A stretch of 64,000 bases of DNA from Corynebacterium maris DSM 45190 (GCF_000442645.1 NC_021915.1:2232001-2296000), one strand, 5' to 3'. Counted from the first letter of the stretch, positions 17,640 to 26,857 are shown. Numbers and translations: made by a program. Notes: generated by a model not told the origin, from the sequence alone.

Positions 17640-19283
17640 CTATAATCCTAGGTTCAGTTGGCCGCTGCGGAGCTTGGCGCCGGGGATGGAGTCGAGCAGG
17701 GTGCGGGTGAAGTCGGTCTGCGGGTTCGTGTACACCTCGTGGGTCGGGCCCGCCTCTACTTGCCGCCCTTGGCTCATCACCGACACCGTATCGGAGATCT
17801 GGCGGACGACGGCCAGGTCGTGGGAAATGAAAATGTAAGTCAGGCCCAGCTCCCGTTGGAGCTCGTTCAACAGACGCAGGACCTGTGCCTGCACCGTCAC
17901 ATCCAGCGCGGAGACCGCCTCGTCCAGCACGATCAGGTCAGGCTCGACGATCAGGGCGCGGGCGATGGCGACGCGCTGACGCTGACCTCCGGAGAGCTCG
18001 TGCGGGCGGCGCGCGGCCACCGCGGGGTCGAGGGCGACGCGACCCAGGTATGTCTCGACTTTCTGCGCGGCCTCGGCCCTGGTGGCGCCGGCCATGTTGC
18101 GCAACGGCTCGGCGATGATGTCACCGATGCGCTGCCGGGGATCCAGCGAGGCGTAGGGGTTCTGGTAGACCAGCTGCACGCGTTTGCGCAAGGCCCGGCG
18201 GCCAGCCTTGTCCAGCCCACCGAGATCCACGCCGTCCAGCAGAACCTGCCCGTCGGTCGGATCTTCAAAAGCGCTGATAATTCGCCCGAGCGTCGTCTTG
18301 CCGGAGCCGGACTCGCCGACGATGGCATGGGTCGATCCGCGCGCGACCTCGAAGGAGATCCCATCGACGGCCCGGAAGTCGCCGAAGTCTTTGGTGACGT
18401 CCTTGGCCTCCACCAAGACGTCGTCGCCGAGCGGCGGACGCGGATTCACGCGGGCCACGGCCAGGGACGGGGCGTCGGCGAGCAGACCGCGCGAGTAGTC
18501 GTCCTGCGGGTCGCTGAGCACGGAAGCCGCCAAGCCGGATTCACGGACCTCGCCGTTCTGCATGACCACGACTCGATCCGCCCGGTCGCCCGCGACGGCG
18601 AGATCATGGGTGATGAACAAAATGCCGATGCCCAGGTCTTGCCGCATCTCGTCGAGCAGGTCCAAAATGACCTTCTGCACCGTGACGTCGAGCGCGCTGG
18701 TCGGCTCGTCCGCGACGATCAGCTCCGGCTCGAGCGCCAGCGCCGCGGCGATGAGTGCGCGTTGGTTCATGCCGCCGGACAGCTCGTGCGGGTACTGGTC
18801 GTGGCGGCGCGCGGGATCGTCGATGCCCACTTTCGCCAGCAGGTCGATGACTCGGGCCCGGATATCACCGCGGCTGAGGGTGGTGTGGATGGCCAATCCT
18901 TCCCCCACCGATTCGCCGATCGTCTTGACCGGGTTCAGCGAGTTCGTCGGATCCTGCGGGATCAGACCGATGGAACGGCCGCGCAGGCCCCGCCACTGGC
19001 GCTCGCGGTAGGCGGTGGTGTCCGTGCCCTGGAAACGGATCTGTCCCGCGTCGATGGTTGCGTTCGCCGGCAACAGTCCCAGAGCCGCCTTCGCGGTGGT
19101 GGATTTGCCGGAGCCGGACTCGCCGACGATGGCGGTCATCTGCCCCTTTTCCACCGTCACCGAGACACCGTTGACGGCGTGGACCACTTCCCCTTCCCCG
19201 CGGGACCCTGCGCGTCGACTGCGGCGGCCTCGGCCAGTGCCGTAGGAGACGACCAGGTTGTCGATGGACAAAAGCGGGCTCAT
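17640..19283 (-). CDS. ABC transporter ATP-binding protein, two fused ATPase domains (DppD-DppF type)
   Basis: 547 residues with two complete nucleotide-binding domains. The first has Walker A G-E-S-G-S-G-K-S-T and signature L-S-G-G-M; the second has G-E-S-G-S-G-K-T-T and L-S-G-G-Q-R-Q-R, each with Walker B followed by a Glu (V-A-D-E-P, V-L-D-E-A). This is the oligopeptide/nickel-importer layout with both ATPases in one chain, so it can serve alone with the two permeases. ATG 19283 was chosen: AAGGAGG lies before it and it overlaps the upstream permease stop by four bases. It energises uptake of the unknown substrate bound by the lipoprotein encoded at 21084-22754. Confidence 0.94.
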   Translation of the reverse strand: MSPLLSIDNLVVSYGTGRGRRSRRAGSRGEGEVVHAVNGVSVTVEKGQMTAIVGESGSGKSTTAKAALGLLPANATIDAGQIRFQGTDTTAYRERQWRGLRGRSIGLIPQDPTNSLNPVKTIGESVGEGLAIHTTLSRGDIRARVIDLLAKVGIDDPARRHDQYPHELSGGMNQRALIAAALALEPELIVADEPTSALDVTVQKVILDLLDEMRQDLGIGILFITHDLAVAGDRADRVVVMQNGEVRESGLAASVLSDPQDDYSRGLLADAPSLAVARVNPRPPLGDDVLVEAKDVTKDFGDFRAVDGISFEVARGSTHAIVGESGSGKTTLGRIISAFEDPTDGQVLLDGVDLGGLDKAGRRALRKRVQLVYQNPYASLDPRQRIGDIIAEPLRNMAGATRAEAAQKVETYLGRVALDPAVAARRPHELSGGQRQRVAIARALIVEPDLIVLDEAVSALDVTVQAQVLRLLNELQRELGLTYIFISHDLAVVRQISDTVSVMSQGRQVEAGPTHEVYTNPQTDFTRTLLDSIPGAKLRSGQLNLGL

Positions 19284-20149
19284 CGGTTGACCTCCTTCTG
19301 GATAATCTGGCTGAGGTGGTTGGTGGAGACGACGACGGCGACGATGACCAGCCCGGGCAGAACCGTCAGCCACCAGGCGGTCGCCATGTAGTTGCGGGCG
19401 TCAGAGATCAGCAGACCCCATTCGGCGACGGGCGGCGGCGGGCCGTAGCCCAGGAAGCCGAGCACAGACAGCTGCAGGATGGCCGAGCCAAACTGAAGCG
19501 CCGCCAACGCCAGGACGGCCCCGAGGGAATTCGGCAGGATGTGGCGGAAGAGCACCTGCAGGCCCGTGCCGCCGGAGCCGTAGCCGGCCTCCACGTAGTC
19601 GGAGCCGGCGACGGAGATCACCTGTGAGCGCGACAGGCGGGCGAAGGTCGCCACCGAGGTCACGCCGACCGCGATCGCGGCATTGGTCGTGCCGAAACCG
19701 AGCAGGATGATCACGGACAGGCTCAGCAGTAAGGCGGGGATCGACAACAGAACATCGACGATGCGCATGAGCACCGCATCGACCGCACCGCGCCGGGTGC
19801 CCGCGATCAGACCCATCAACGTGCCCACGACCAGGCCGACGAGCACCGCGATGGCCGCCCCCAGCAGTGACTGGCGCGAGCCGTGGACCACCCTGGAATA
19901 CAGGTCGCGGCCGACGGAGTCGGTGCCGAACCAGTGTTCGGCGCTGGGGGCCAGCAGCGCGCGGGAATCGCCGATGTAGGGGTCGTGGGTAGCGAATAGA
20001 CCCGGTGCCAGGGCCCACGACACCGCGAGGATGAGGACTAGGCTCGCGAGGAGGGTTCCGGGGCGGACCCAAGGGCTGTGGTCGAGGCGACGGGGGCGGC
20101 GGGAGCGTCCGCCACCCAGTGCGGGGGCGGCATTCATGGTCAGACTCAT
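19280..20149 (-). CDS. ABC transporter permease, DppC type
   Basis: 289 residues with a cytoplasmic basic N-terminus, about six membrane helices and the binding-protein-dependent permease loop (V-E-A-G-Y-G-S-G-G-T-G ... H-I-L-P-N). The F-G-T-D-S-V-G-R-D segment near 75 is diagnostic for the DppC/OppC subfamily. It overlaps the next gene (ATPase) and the previous one (DppB-type permease) by four bases each, as in a tightly coupled operon. Confidence 0.93.
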   Translation of the reverse strand: MSLTMNAAPALGGGRSRRPRRLDHSPWVRPGTLLASLVLILAVSWALAPGLFATHDPYIGDSRALLAPSAEHWFGTDSVGRDLYSRVVHGSRQSLLGAAIAVLVGLVVGTLMGLIAGTRRGAVDAVLMRIVDVLLSIPALLLSLSVIILLGFGTTNAAIAVGVTSVATFARLSRSQVISVAGSDYVEAGYGSGGTGLQVLFRHILPNSLGAVLALAALQFGSAILQLSVLGFLGYGPPPPVAEWGLLISDARNYMATAWWLTVLPGLVIVAVVVSTNHLSQIIQKEVNR

Positions 20150-21087
20150 GCCTGCACCTTCTTTCGCAGACGGGGGTCGAGGACCGGGTAAAGCAGGTCG
20201 ACGATCAGGTTGATGAGAACAAAGGCGGTGGCCGCGATGACCACGACCGCCAGCAGCACCGGGGTGTCGCGGTTAGAGACGGCCTGGACGGTCATCTGCC
20301 CGACGCCGGCGCGGCCGAACACCGCCTCCGTGACGACGGCGCCGCCAACCAGCTCACCGAAGAGCAGACCCGCCATAGTCAGGGTGGGCAGCATGGCGTT
20401 GCGCAACACGTTCTTCCAGAACACCCAGCCTTCACCGGCGCCACGGGAGCGCACCGAGTCGATGAACGGCTGGCGCTGGACGTCGTCGATGGAGCGGATG
20501 AGCACCTGCGCCAATGGTGCCGCGACGGGGATAGCCAGGGTGATCGTCGGCAGGATCAACGCGGCCACCGGTCCGGCGTTGATGATCGGAACCCAGCCGA
20601 GCCAGAAGGAGAAGACTTGGATCAGGATGATGCCGAGCCAAAAGCTGGGCAGGGAGACCAGCAGCGAGGGCAGGGAACGGAAGAAGCCGCCCACGGCCCT
20701 GAACCGCTGGAACGTCGACAGCAAAGCGATGGCCAACGCCAGGATGATGGCGAGGACGAAGCCGCTGACGGCGAGCACCAGGGTGCCGGGCAATGCCTCG
20801 GCGAGGAGGGTGGACACGGCGGCGCCGGTTTGGACGGAGTAGCCGAAGTCGCCGGTGGCGAACCCGGACAGAGCCTGCACGTAACGTTGGATCAGTGGCT
20901 CATCGACGCCGGTCTCCTGCCGGATAGCCGCGATTTCAGCGGCGGAGAGGCCGAGCTCGGGGCTGGCGTAGCGGGCCATGACGCCGTCGGAGGGCAGGGC
21001 GGCCAGCATGAAGAACGCCAGGGTGTAGGTGATGAAGAGGACGAGGATGGCCTGGCCGACGCGGCGGGCGATCATGGGGGCGGTCAC
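20146..21087 (-). CDS. ABC transporter permease, DppB type
   Basis: About 313 residues: an N-terminal helix R-V-G-Q-A-I-L-V-L-F-I-T-Y-T typical of DppB/OppB, a long periplasmic-type loop (G-D-F-G-Y-S), then four further helices with the E-A-A-like motif near the end. GTG 21087 was preferred because AAGGAGG sits seven bases upstream and it gives a four-base GTGA overlap with the binding-protein stop. It pairs with the DppC-type permease to form the channel. Confidence 0.92.
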   Translation of the reverse strand: MTAPMIARRVGQAILVLFITYTLAFFMLAALPSDGVMARYASPELGLSAAEIAAIRQETGVDEPLIQRYVQALSGFATGDFGYSVQTGAAVSTLLAEALPGTLVLAVSGFVLAIILALAIALLSTFQRFRAVGGFFRSLPSLLVSLPSFWLGIILIQVFSFWLGWVPIINAGPVAALILPTITLAIPVAAPLAQVLIRSIDDVQRQPFIDSVRSRGAGEGWVFWKNVLRNAMLPTLTMAGLLFGELVGGAVVTEAVFGRAGVGQMTVQAVSNRDTPVLLAVVVIAATAFVLINLIVDLLYPVLDPRLRKKVQA

Positions 21088-22754
21088 TGCTGTCCCTCCT
21101 TGAATTCGGAGTCGATCCACGCGCCGTAGAAGGACGGGCGGCCGATCGCTTCGGGCTGAAAGCCCTGGATGTAGGGCTGTACGCCGTAGACCACGGGCTC
21201 CTCGAAGAGCGGGAGGATATAGGCCTGCTCCGTCAGGTAGTCCTGCGCGGCGCGAGTGTAGTCGGCGCGATCGGCCTCCTCGGCGCTGGAGGCGATGTTC
21301 TGCAGCAGCTCCTCGAGGTGAGGGTCGGCGGGTTCACCGGTCTCCGGGTCCACGGCGGCCAGCTCGTCGCGGTTGTCGACGGAGAATTCGGATTTGATCA
21401 CGTCGTAGTCGGCTCGGCCCACCATGGTGTGGCGCAGCTGAATCTTATCCATGTCTTTCGAATCGGCGTTCTGGGTCGCCTGGTCACCCGGGTTCAGGTT
21501 GATCTGGACCCCGAGTCGACTCAGCTGCTCCTGGATCTTGGTGATGACTTCCCGCGAGCGGGGTTGTGGCAGTGCTTCATTGACGGTCAAACTGAGCCGC
21601 TGGCCGTCCTTGACGCGGTAGCCGTCCCCGTCAAACTCCGTCCAGCCGGCGTCTTCGAGTAAGGCCGCGGCTTTGTCTGGGTCGTACTCATAGGCTTGGG
21701 CGGGCTGTTCTTTATACCCCAGGGCATTCTCTGCGAGCGCAGAGGTCGCCTTCGGGTAGGAGTCGGAAAAGAGCGTATAGAGAATCTCGTCTCGGTCGAC
21801 GCCGTGAATGATGGCCTGGCGCACGCGTTTATCCTCGAGCAGCGGATGTTGGAAACGCATGCTCAGGTGGTTATTGACCCCCGAGGTGGGGTTCCAGATG
21901 ACCTCCAGGCCGCGGTCGATGAGGTGGCGCTCGACGGGGGCTTCGATCTGGCGGGCGGTGTCGGCCTGGCCGGAAGTCAGCGCGCCGACCCGGACGGATT
22001 CCTCGCCGGCGACGGTGACGTTGACTCTGTCGAGACGGGGCGGTCCCTGGTGTTCGTGGCTGGGCGGGGCCCACTCGTAGTCGTCACGGGCCTCGAGGAT
22101 GAGCTCGGTGCCGAGCGTCTCATCGGCGATGACGAAGGGGCCGGAGCCGATGATCTGCGTGGCGTTGCCGGGGCCGAAGCCCTCCTGGGTCAGGTCGAGG
22201 GAGGCGTCCGCAAGTAGGCCGGCGTTGAAGGAGCTGGTGGCCTGCGCAAAACCGGGGGCGGGTTCTGAAAAGTGAAAACGCACGGTGTCTTCGTCTATGA
22301 CTTCGCCGCGCTCGTAATTGGTGATCTGTTCTGACACCGTCAGGAGTCGGTCGGAGTCGCCGAGACCATAGAGGTCGAAGTTACGCACGACGTTCTCGGC
22401 GGTCAGCGGGCTGCCGTCGGAGTAGGTGACGTCGGTGCGAATGTCGAAGGTGAAGACGGTGCTGTCACCGTTGACCTCGGGCAGATCCGTGGCGATCCAC
22501 GGGTGTAGTTCGAGGGTATCCGGGTCCTGGTGAAGCAGCCGGTCGGTGATGTTGTTGACGATCACGCCATTGGGGTAGAAACCCGCGGCCGGCGGGTACA
22601 GGGTGGTGAAGGTCTGTGGCTCGAGGTGGGTCAGCACCGTGGCGTCGGTGTCTTCCGTCGCCGCCGGACTGCACGCCGCGACCGCCGACGCGCTCAGCGC
22701 CAGCGCGACGACGACGGCGCCGACGCGCGTGGACCTTCCTATGGTTATACTCAC
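21084..22754 (-). CDS. ABC transporter substrate-binding lipoprotein, SBP_bac_5 family (KPN_01854-like)
   Basis: 556 residues with a signal peptide ending A-V-A-A-C, a lipobox giving a lipid-anchored protein. The body is a cluster-C (peptide/nickel type) binding protein with F-T-F-D-I-R-T-D-V-T-Y-S-D-G-S-P-L-T-A and a V-R-Q-A-I-I-H-G-V-D-R region. The opening T-H-L-E-P-Q-T-F-T-T-L-Y-P reminds me of the KPN_01854 group, whose ligand is unknown. GTG start with AAGGAG upstream. First gene of the five-gene operon, divergent from the FAD protein gene. Confidence 0.88.
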   Translation of the reverse strand: MSITIGRSTRVGAVVVALALSASAVAACSPAATEDTDATVLTHLEPQTFTTLYPPAAGFYPNGVIVNNITDRLLHQDPDTLELHPWIATDLPEVNGDSTVFTFDIRTDVTYSDGSPLTAENVVRNFDLYGLGDSDRLLTVSEQITNYERGEVIDEDTVRFHFSEPAPGFAQATSSFNAGLLADASLDLTQEGFGPGNATQIIGSGPFVIADETLGTELILEARDDYEWAPPSHEHQGPPRLDRVNVTVAGEESVRVGALTSGQADTARQIEAPVERHLIDRGLEVIWNPTSGVNNHLSMRFQHPLLEDKRVRQAIIHGVDRDEILYTLFSDSYPKATSALAENALGYKEQPAQAYEYDPDKAAALLEDAGWTEFDGDGYRVKDGQRLSLTVNEALPQPRSREVITKIQEQLSRLGVQINLNPGDQATQNADSKDMDKIQLRHTMVGRADYDVIKSEFSVDNRDELAAVDPETGEPADPHLEELLQNIASSAEEADRADYTRAAQDYLTEQAYILPLFEEPVVYGVQPYIQGFQPEAIGRPSFYGAWIDSEFKEGQQ

Positions 22755-22886
22755 GTCTTTCGCTCCTTGACGCGTTTACGTCGGTTTATTCACGGGGTCC
22801 GTGTCACCGGCTACGGGACCGTCAACCTCTATCTATTCATGACTATCAACGCACGATAGACTAATAAGTGCAAACTTCAAAGACCG

Positions 22887-22901
22887 AGTGGTCTACACCT
22901 T
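22887..22901. promoter_or_regulatory. Candidate GntR/UTRA (HutC-DasR subfamily) operator
   Basis: AGTGGTCTACACCTT resembles the TGGTCTAGACCA core bound by DasR-type regulators. It sits 15 bases before the FAD-protein ATG in the divergent promoter shared with the ABC operon, while a GntR/UTRA gene follows. Assignment is by resemblance only. Confidence 0.4.
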
Positions 22902-22916
22902 GACCGGAAAGGCATC

Positions 22917-24803
22917 ATGATCCCCTCCTCCACCGCACCGTCGATCGCCGTCGTCGGCGCCGGTCCCCGCGGCATCAGCGTGATCGAGCGGGTCGCGGCC
23001 GCCCTGCGCGAGCGCTCCACTGAAACCCCGCTGACCATTCACGTCATTGACGACGCCCAACACGGCGCCGGCCGAGTATGGGAGACGGAGCAGACCCGCA
23101 CCCTGTGCATGAACACGCTGGCCGCACGGGTCACGCTGTTCACCGAACCCGGTTCCACCGTCACAGCCCCGGTGGTGGAGGGGCCGACCCAATACGAGTG
23201 GATCCAACTGCTGCGCGGGCAGCGCGAGGATATCGATCCCGCCAAGGCCGAGCTTTTCGACGCCCATCCCCCGGCCCCGTCCGTCGCCGAGGATTTCCTG
23301 TACGAGATCGCCGCGACCCGCCCGGAGTCCAATCCGTCGCGCGCCTTATACGGCGCGTATTTGCGGTGGGTGTATGACGTCGCGTTGGCCCGGCTTCCCG
23401 ACGGCGTCGAGGTCATCTCCCATCGCAGCCGGGCGGTGGGGGTCAGCGAACGCGACGGCCGCGACGAGGTCAGACTTGCCGACGGCGCCGTCGTCACCGC
23501 CGACGCCGTGGTGCTGGCCACCGGTTGGACGGTCCCCGGGCCTGGCGCGGAGGAGCGTCGCCTGGCCGCGGCCGGGCCGACCTGGGTTCGTCCCGACAAT
23601 CCGCTGGATCAGGATCTTTCTGTCGTCCCCGCCGGTGAGACCGTGCTGGTGCGCGGGCTGGGCATGGGGTTTTTCGACGTGATGGCGCTGCTGACGGTGG
23701 ATCGGGGCGGGCGTTTCGTCGAGGATCCGGCGGCGCGTTCGGGGATGCGTTATGAGCCCGGCGGGCGGGAGCCGACGCTCGTGGCCTCTTCTGGGCGCGG
23801 CTATCCGTATCTGCCGAAGTCGGATTTCGGCGGGTTGCCGCCCGGGGCGCGGATCACGCGGCTGCGGGCGGTGATCGACGAACTGGCGGGCGCGGTCGAG
23901 CAGGGCATCGACTTCGACGTCCAGGTGTGGCCGGCGATCGTGCGCGACGCCTACGAGGCCTACTACCGGGTGTTGTCCCGGGTGCGTCCGGCGTCGGTGC
24001 GGACGTCGTACGAGGAGATTGTGGCCGTGATCGACGCGACGGCCCCGGCGGAGCTCGACGAGGCGTTGGCGCCGCACAGCACGGAGCCGTTCAGCCTGCG
24101 GCCGTGGGTGGAGCCGTTGGCCGGCGTCTCCGGCGGCGTCGACGAGGTCACGGGCATTGTCGCCGACCGGTTGGCCGACGATGTCGCCGAAGCCGCCCTA
24201 GGGCGGGATTCCCCACTCAAGGCGGCGTTGTGGTCGGTCAGCGTCTCGCGCAAGCCCGCCCAGATCCTCGGTGCGGAAGGTCGGTACACATGGGTGTCGC
24301 GGGCGAACATGTTCGCGACGATGATGGCGATCGGCCAGATGGCGGGCTCCGGTCCCCCGCTGTTTCGCACCCGGCAGCTGCTCGCCCTCGTCGATGCGGG
24401 GCTGGTGCGTTTCCTCGGGGCTCGCCCCCACCTGGAGGCCCGGGACGGCGCCTGGGTCATGAGCTCGCCGACCACCGGCGGCGAAGAGGTCCGGGCCACG
24501 ACCCTGATCGACGCGTGGATGCACAAACCCGACGTCCGCCCCGCCGGCGGGGACCCCTTGTGGTCCTCCCTCGGCGAGCGGATCCGCCCCTTCGGCCCGA
24601 CCGGCTCCCCGGAGGTCGACCCCGCCACCCGCCGGTGCGTCGGCGTCGACGGGAACGTCGATCCACGGCTGCACGTCATCGGCATTCCCACGCACGGGCA
24701 GCTGCCCGACACCACGATCTCCCCGATGCCGGGCACGGATCCGCTGATGCTGCAGGAGACGGACAAGACGGCGCTGAGCCTGTTGGCGGCGGCGGGGCTT
24801 TAG
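22917..24803 (+). CDS. FAD/NAD(P)-binding protein (FAD-NAD(P)-binding, NAD_binding_9 type)
   Basis: 628 residues. The N-terminus has a dinucleotide fold I-A-V-V-G-A-G-P-R-G-I-S-V-I-E-R, and a second G-x-G region lies near 195-245 (V-V-L-A-T-G-W; L-V-R-G-L-G-M-G-F). The overall layout matches the large uncharacterised FAD/NAD(P)-binding family with G-A-G-P-R/K-G near the start, distantly like flavin monooxygenases that hydroxylate amino acids. The C-terminal region has P-D-T-T-I-S-P-M-P-G-T-D-P-L-M-L. ATG follows GGAAAGGCATC. It is divergent from the ABC operon and shares a likely operator; it probably acts on the imported compound. Its stop overlaps the convergent GntR stop by three or four bases. 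Confidence 0.8.
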   Translation: MIPSSTAPSIAVVGAGPRGISVIERVAAALRERSTETPLTIHVIDDAQHGAGRVWETEQTRTLCMNTLAARVTLFTEPGSTVTAPVVEGPTQYEWIQLLRGQREDIDPAKAELFDAHPPAPSVAEDFLYEIAATRPESNPSRALYGAYLRWVYDVALARLPDGVEVISHRSRAVGVSERDGRDEVRLADGAVVTADAVVLATGWTVPGPGAEERRLAAAGPTWVRPDNPLDQDLSVVPAGETVLVRGLGMGFFDVMALLTVDRGGRFVEDPAARSGMRYEPGGREPTLVASSGRGYPYLPKSDFGGLPPGARITRLRAVIDELAGAVEQGIDFDVQVWPAIVRDAYEAYYRVLSRVRPASVRTSYEEIVAVIDATAPAELDEALAPHSTEPFSLRPWVEPLAGVSGGVDEVTGIVADRLADDVAEAALGRDSPLKAALWSVSVSRKPAQILGAEGRYTWVSRANMFATMMAIGQMAGSGPPLFRTRQLLALVDAGLVRFLGARPHLEARDGAWVMSSPTTGGEEVRATTLIDAWMHKPDVRPAGGDPLWSSLGERIRPFGPTGSPEVDPATRRCVGVDGNVDPRLHVIGIPTHGQLPDTTISPMPGTDPLMLQETDKTALSLLAAAGL

Positions 24804-25525
24804 CCAGTCGTGATCACCTGCACGCGCGCCACGTCCGAACGCAGCGTGTCCTCCGAATACTCGACGACCGCCCCGGAGGCGTCGACCGCCGTGCGCGTGA
24901 TCCGCAGCAGCGGGAGGTTGCGGGAGATCTCCAGCCGCTCCTGCTCCAGTGCGGTGGCTACGCCGGGCGCGACGGACTCCTCCTTGCGCGTCGGGCGGCG
25001 GCCGTAGGCGTCCAGGAGTTCGTAGAGCGAGTGGGAGAGGTCGCGGTCCAGCAGGTCGGGGAACAGCGCGTGCGGGAAGAAGGATTCCTCGATGAGCATC
25101 GGCACGTTTTCCACCCGGCGCACCCGCATGACCCGGTAGACGGGGTCGTCGGGACTCACGGCGAGTCCTTGGGCCACGGTGGGGTTCGCCCTCGTCTCTT
25201 CCGCGATGAGCACATGCGAAGTGACCGTCTGGCCGCGTTCGCGTAGCTGGGGCAGGAAGCCGTCCATGCGGGTGAGTTCCAGCAGCGGGGGCACGACGCG
25301 GACGAAGGTGCCGCCGGTGCGGCCGCGTTTACGGTCGATGAGCCCTTCGAGCTGGAGGATGTCGAGGGCGTGGCGGACGGTCATACGCGCCACGCCGTAG
25401 TGTTCGACCAGTTCGCGTTCGGTCTGCAGCCTGTCCCCCGGTTGGAGTTCCCCGCGTTCGATCATGCCGCGCACGTTGTCGGCGATCTCGAGGTAGGCGG
25501 GCTGCCGGCGCGGAGGTGTGCTCAC
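24800..25525 (-). CDS. GntR-family transcriptional regulator with UTRA ligand domain
   Basis: 241 residues. The N-terminal winged helix (Y-L-E-I-A-D-N-V-R-G-M-I ... L-Q-T-E-R-E-L-V-E-H-Y-G-V-A-R-M-T-V-R-H-A-L) is the standard GntR domain, and residues 90-235 form a UTRA domain of the HutC subfamily. It is convergent with the FAD-protein gene and probably controls that gene and the divergent ABC operon in response to the transported substrate (inference). GTG start, AGGAAG about ten bases upstream. Confidence 0.92.
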   Translation of the reverse strand: MSTPPRRQPAYLEIADNVRGMIERGELQPGDRLQTERELVEHYGVARMTVRHALDILQLEGLIDRKRGRTGGTFVRVVPPLLELTRMDGFLPQLRERGQTVTSHVLIAEETRANPTVAQGLAVSPDDPVYRVMRVRRVENVPMLIEESFFPHALFPDLLDRDLSHSLYELLDAYGRRPTRKEESVAPGVATALEQERLEISRNLPLLRITRTAVDASGAVVEYSEDTLRSDVARVQVITTG

Positions 25526-25545
25526 TGTGGTGGTCTTCCTGAAGG

Positions 25546-25600
25546 CGATGAGAAGGGGCGGGGGCGGGATCCGTCCCCGCTTACTTTTACCCTCTCATCG
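25546..25600 (-). repeat. Inverted repeat downstream of metB's upstream neighbour, possible structured leader or terminator
   Basis: CGATGAGA (25546-25553) pairs with TCTCATCG (25593-25600), with a GCGGGG/CCCCGC pair inside. It lies 20 bases before the GntR start and after the metB stop on the same strand, so it could end the metB transcript. No U-tract is present. Confidence 0.4.
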
Positions 25601-25631
25601 TACGTTCCGCCCGGTTGCGCGCCGCGGAGGC

Positions 25632-26786
25632 TTAGAGCGCGGCGACGGCGGCGAGCGCCTGGCGGACGTCGGCCAGCAGGTCGGCCTCGTCCTCGATGCC
25701 GATGGAGATGCGCACCAGATCGCGCGGGACCTCCAGCTGGGAGCCGGCGGCGGACTGGTGCGTCATGGTCGCCGGGTGCTCGATGAGCGATTCGACGCCG
25801 CCGAGGGATTCTGCCAGGCAGATCAGCGTGGTGGAGGTGCAGAAGGTGCGGGCGGCGTCTTCGGAGTGGAAGCGCACGGAAACCATGCCGCCGAAGCGGT
25901 CCATCTGCTTCGCCGCGATCTCGTGGCCGGGATGGGACTTCAGGCCCGGGAACAGGACCTGCTTGACCTGGTCGGATTCGTCCAAGAGTTGGGCGACGGC
26001 CTCGGCGTTGTCGCAGTGGCGGTCCATGCGCACGCCGAGGGTCTTGATGCCGCGGGCGGTGAGGTAGGCGTCGAAGGGGCTCGAGGTCGGCCCGACGCCG
26101 CCCTGGTAGAAACGCATCTGCTCGTCGAGCCAGTCGTCGTCGGTGACCACGACGCCGCCGATGACGTCGGAGTGCCCGCCCAGGTACTTGGTGGTGGAGT
26201 GCAGGACGACGTCGGCGCCCAGGCCCAGCGGGCGCTGCAGGTAGGGCGAGGCGAAGGTGTTGTCGACGATGAGCTTGGCCTGCTTCTTCACCTGCGCGAT
26301 GGCCTCGATGTCGGAGATGTTCAGCGCCGGGTTGGTCGGGGTCTCCAGCCAGATCAGCTTGGTCTTGTCGGTCACCGCGGCGGCCACGGCGTCGACGTCG
26401 CCGGTGTCGACGATCGTGTGCTCGACGCCCCACTCGGAGAGCACCGCGTCGATCAGGCGGAAGGTGCCGCCGTAGGCGTCGTTGCCCAGGATCAGGTGAT
26501 CGCCCGGGCGCAGCAGGATGCGCAGGACGATGTCGGTGGCGGCCGCCCCGGAGGCGAAGGCCGCGCCGTGGGTTCCGTTTTCCAGGGCGGCCACGGTCTT
26601 CTCTAAAGCGGTGACGGTCGGGTTGGCGACACGGCTGTACTCGTATCCGCCGCGCAGCTCGTTCAGGCCGTCCTGGGCGAAGGTCGTGGAGGCGTAGATC
26701 GGTGCGTTGATCGATCCGTACAGCGCATCAGGCTGGTATCCGGCGTGGATCGCGGCGGTGGAAAAACCCTGGTTATCAGCGGCCAT
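25632..26786 (-). CDS. metB: Cystathionine gamma-synthase (trans-sulfuration PLP enzyme)
   Basis: Makes cystathionine from O-acetyl-homoserine and cysteine in methionine synthesis. The 384-residue PLP protein has the Cys/Met metabolism signature with the Schiff-base Lys200 in H-S-T-T-K-Y-L-G-G-H-S-D, and the substrate-binding Y-E-Y-S-R-V-A-N-P-T near the N-terminus. A cystathionine gamma-lyase is a possible alternative; start A-I-H-A-G-Y and general look favour MetB. ATG follows AGGAGTATTTTCTCT. A McbR-like half-conserved operator lies upstream, matching sulphur-amino-acid control in corynebacteria. Confidence 0.9.
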   Translation of the reverse strand: MAADNQGFSTAAIHAGYQPDALYGSINAPIYASTTFAQDGLNELRGGYEYSRVANPTVTALEKTVAALENGTHGAAFASGAAATDIVLRILLRPGDHLILGNDAYGGTFRLIDAVLSEWGVEHTIVDTGDVDAVAAAVTDKTKLIWLETPTNPALNISDIEAIAQVKKQAKLIVDNTFASPYLQRPLGLGADVVLHSTTKYLGGHSDVIGGVVVTDDDWLDEQMRFYQGGVGPTSSPFDAYLTARGIKTLGVRMDRHCDNAEAVAQLLDESDQVKQVLFPGLKSHPGHEIAAKQMDRFGGMVSVRFHSEDAARTFCTSTTLICLAESLGGVESLIEHPATMTHQSAAGSQLEVPRDLVRISIGIEDEADLLADVRQALAAVAAL

Positions 26787-26841
26787 AGAGAAAATACTCC
26801 TAGTGGTCGTAAAGGTACAGAAATCTCGGTGCAGCCCACTC

Positions 26842-26857
26842 TAGACCAAGCTGTTCG
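26842..26857. promoter_or_regulatory. Candidate McbR operator upstream of metB
   Basis: TAGACCAAGCTGTTCG fits the left half of the McbR consensus TAGAC-N6-GTCTA exactly but only two bases of the right half. Position (56 bases before metB) is plausible. Confidence 0.3.
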
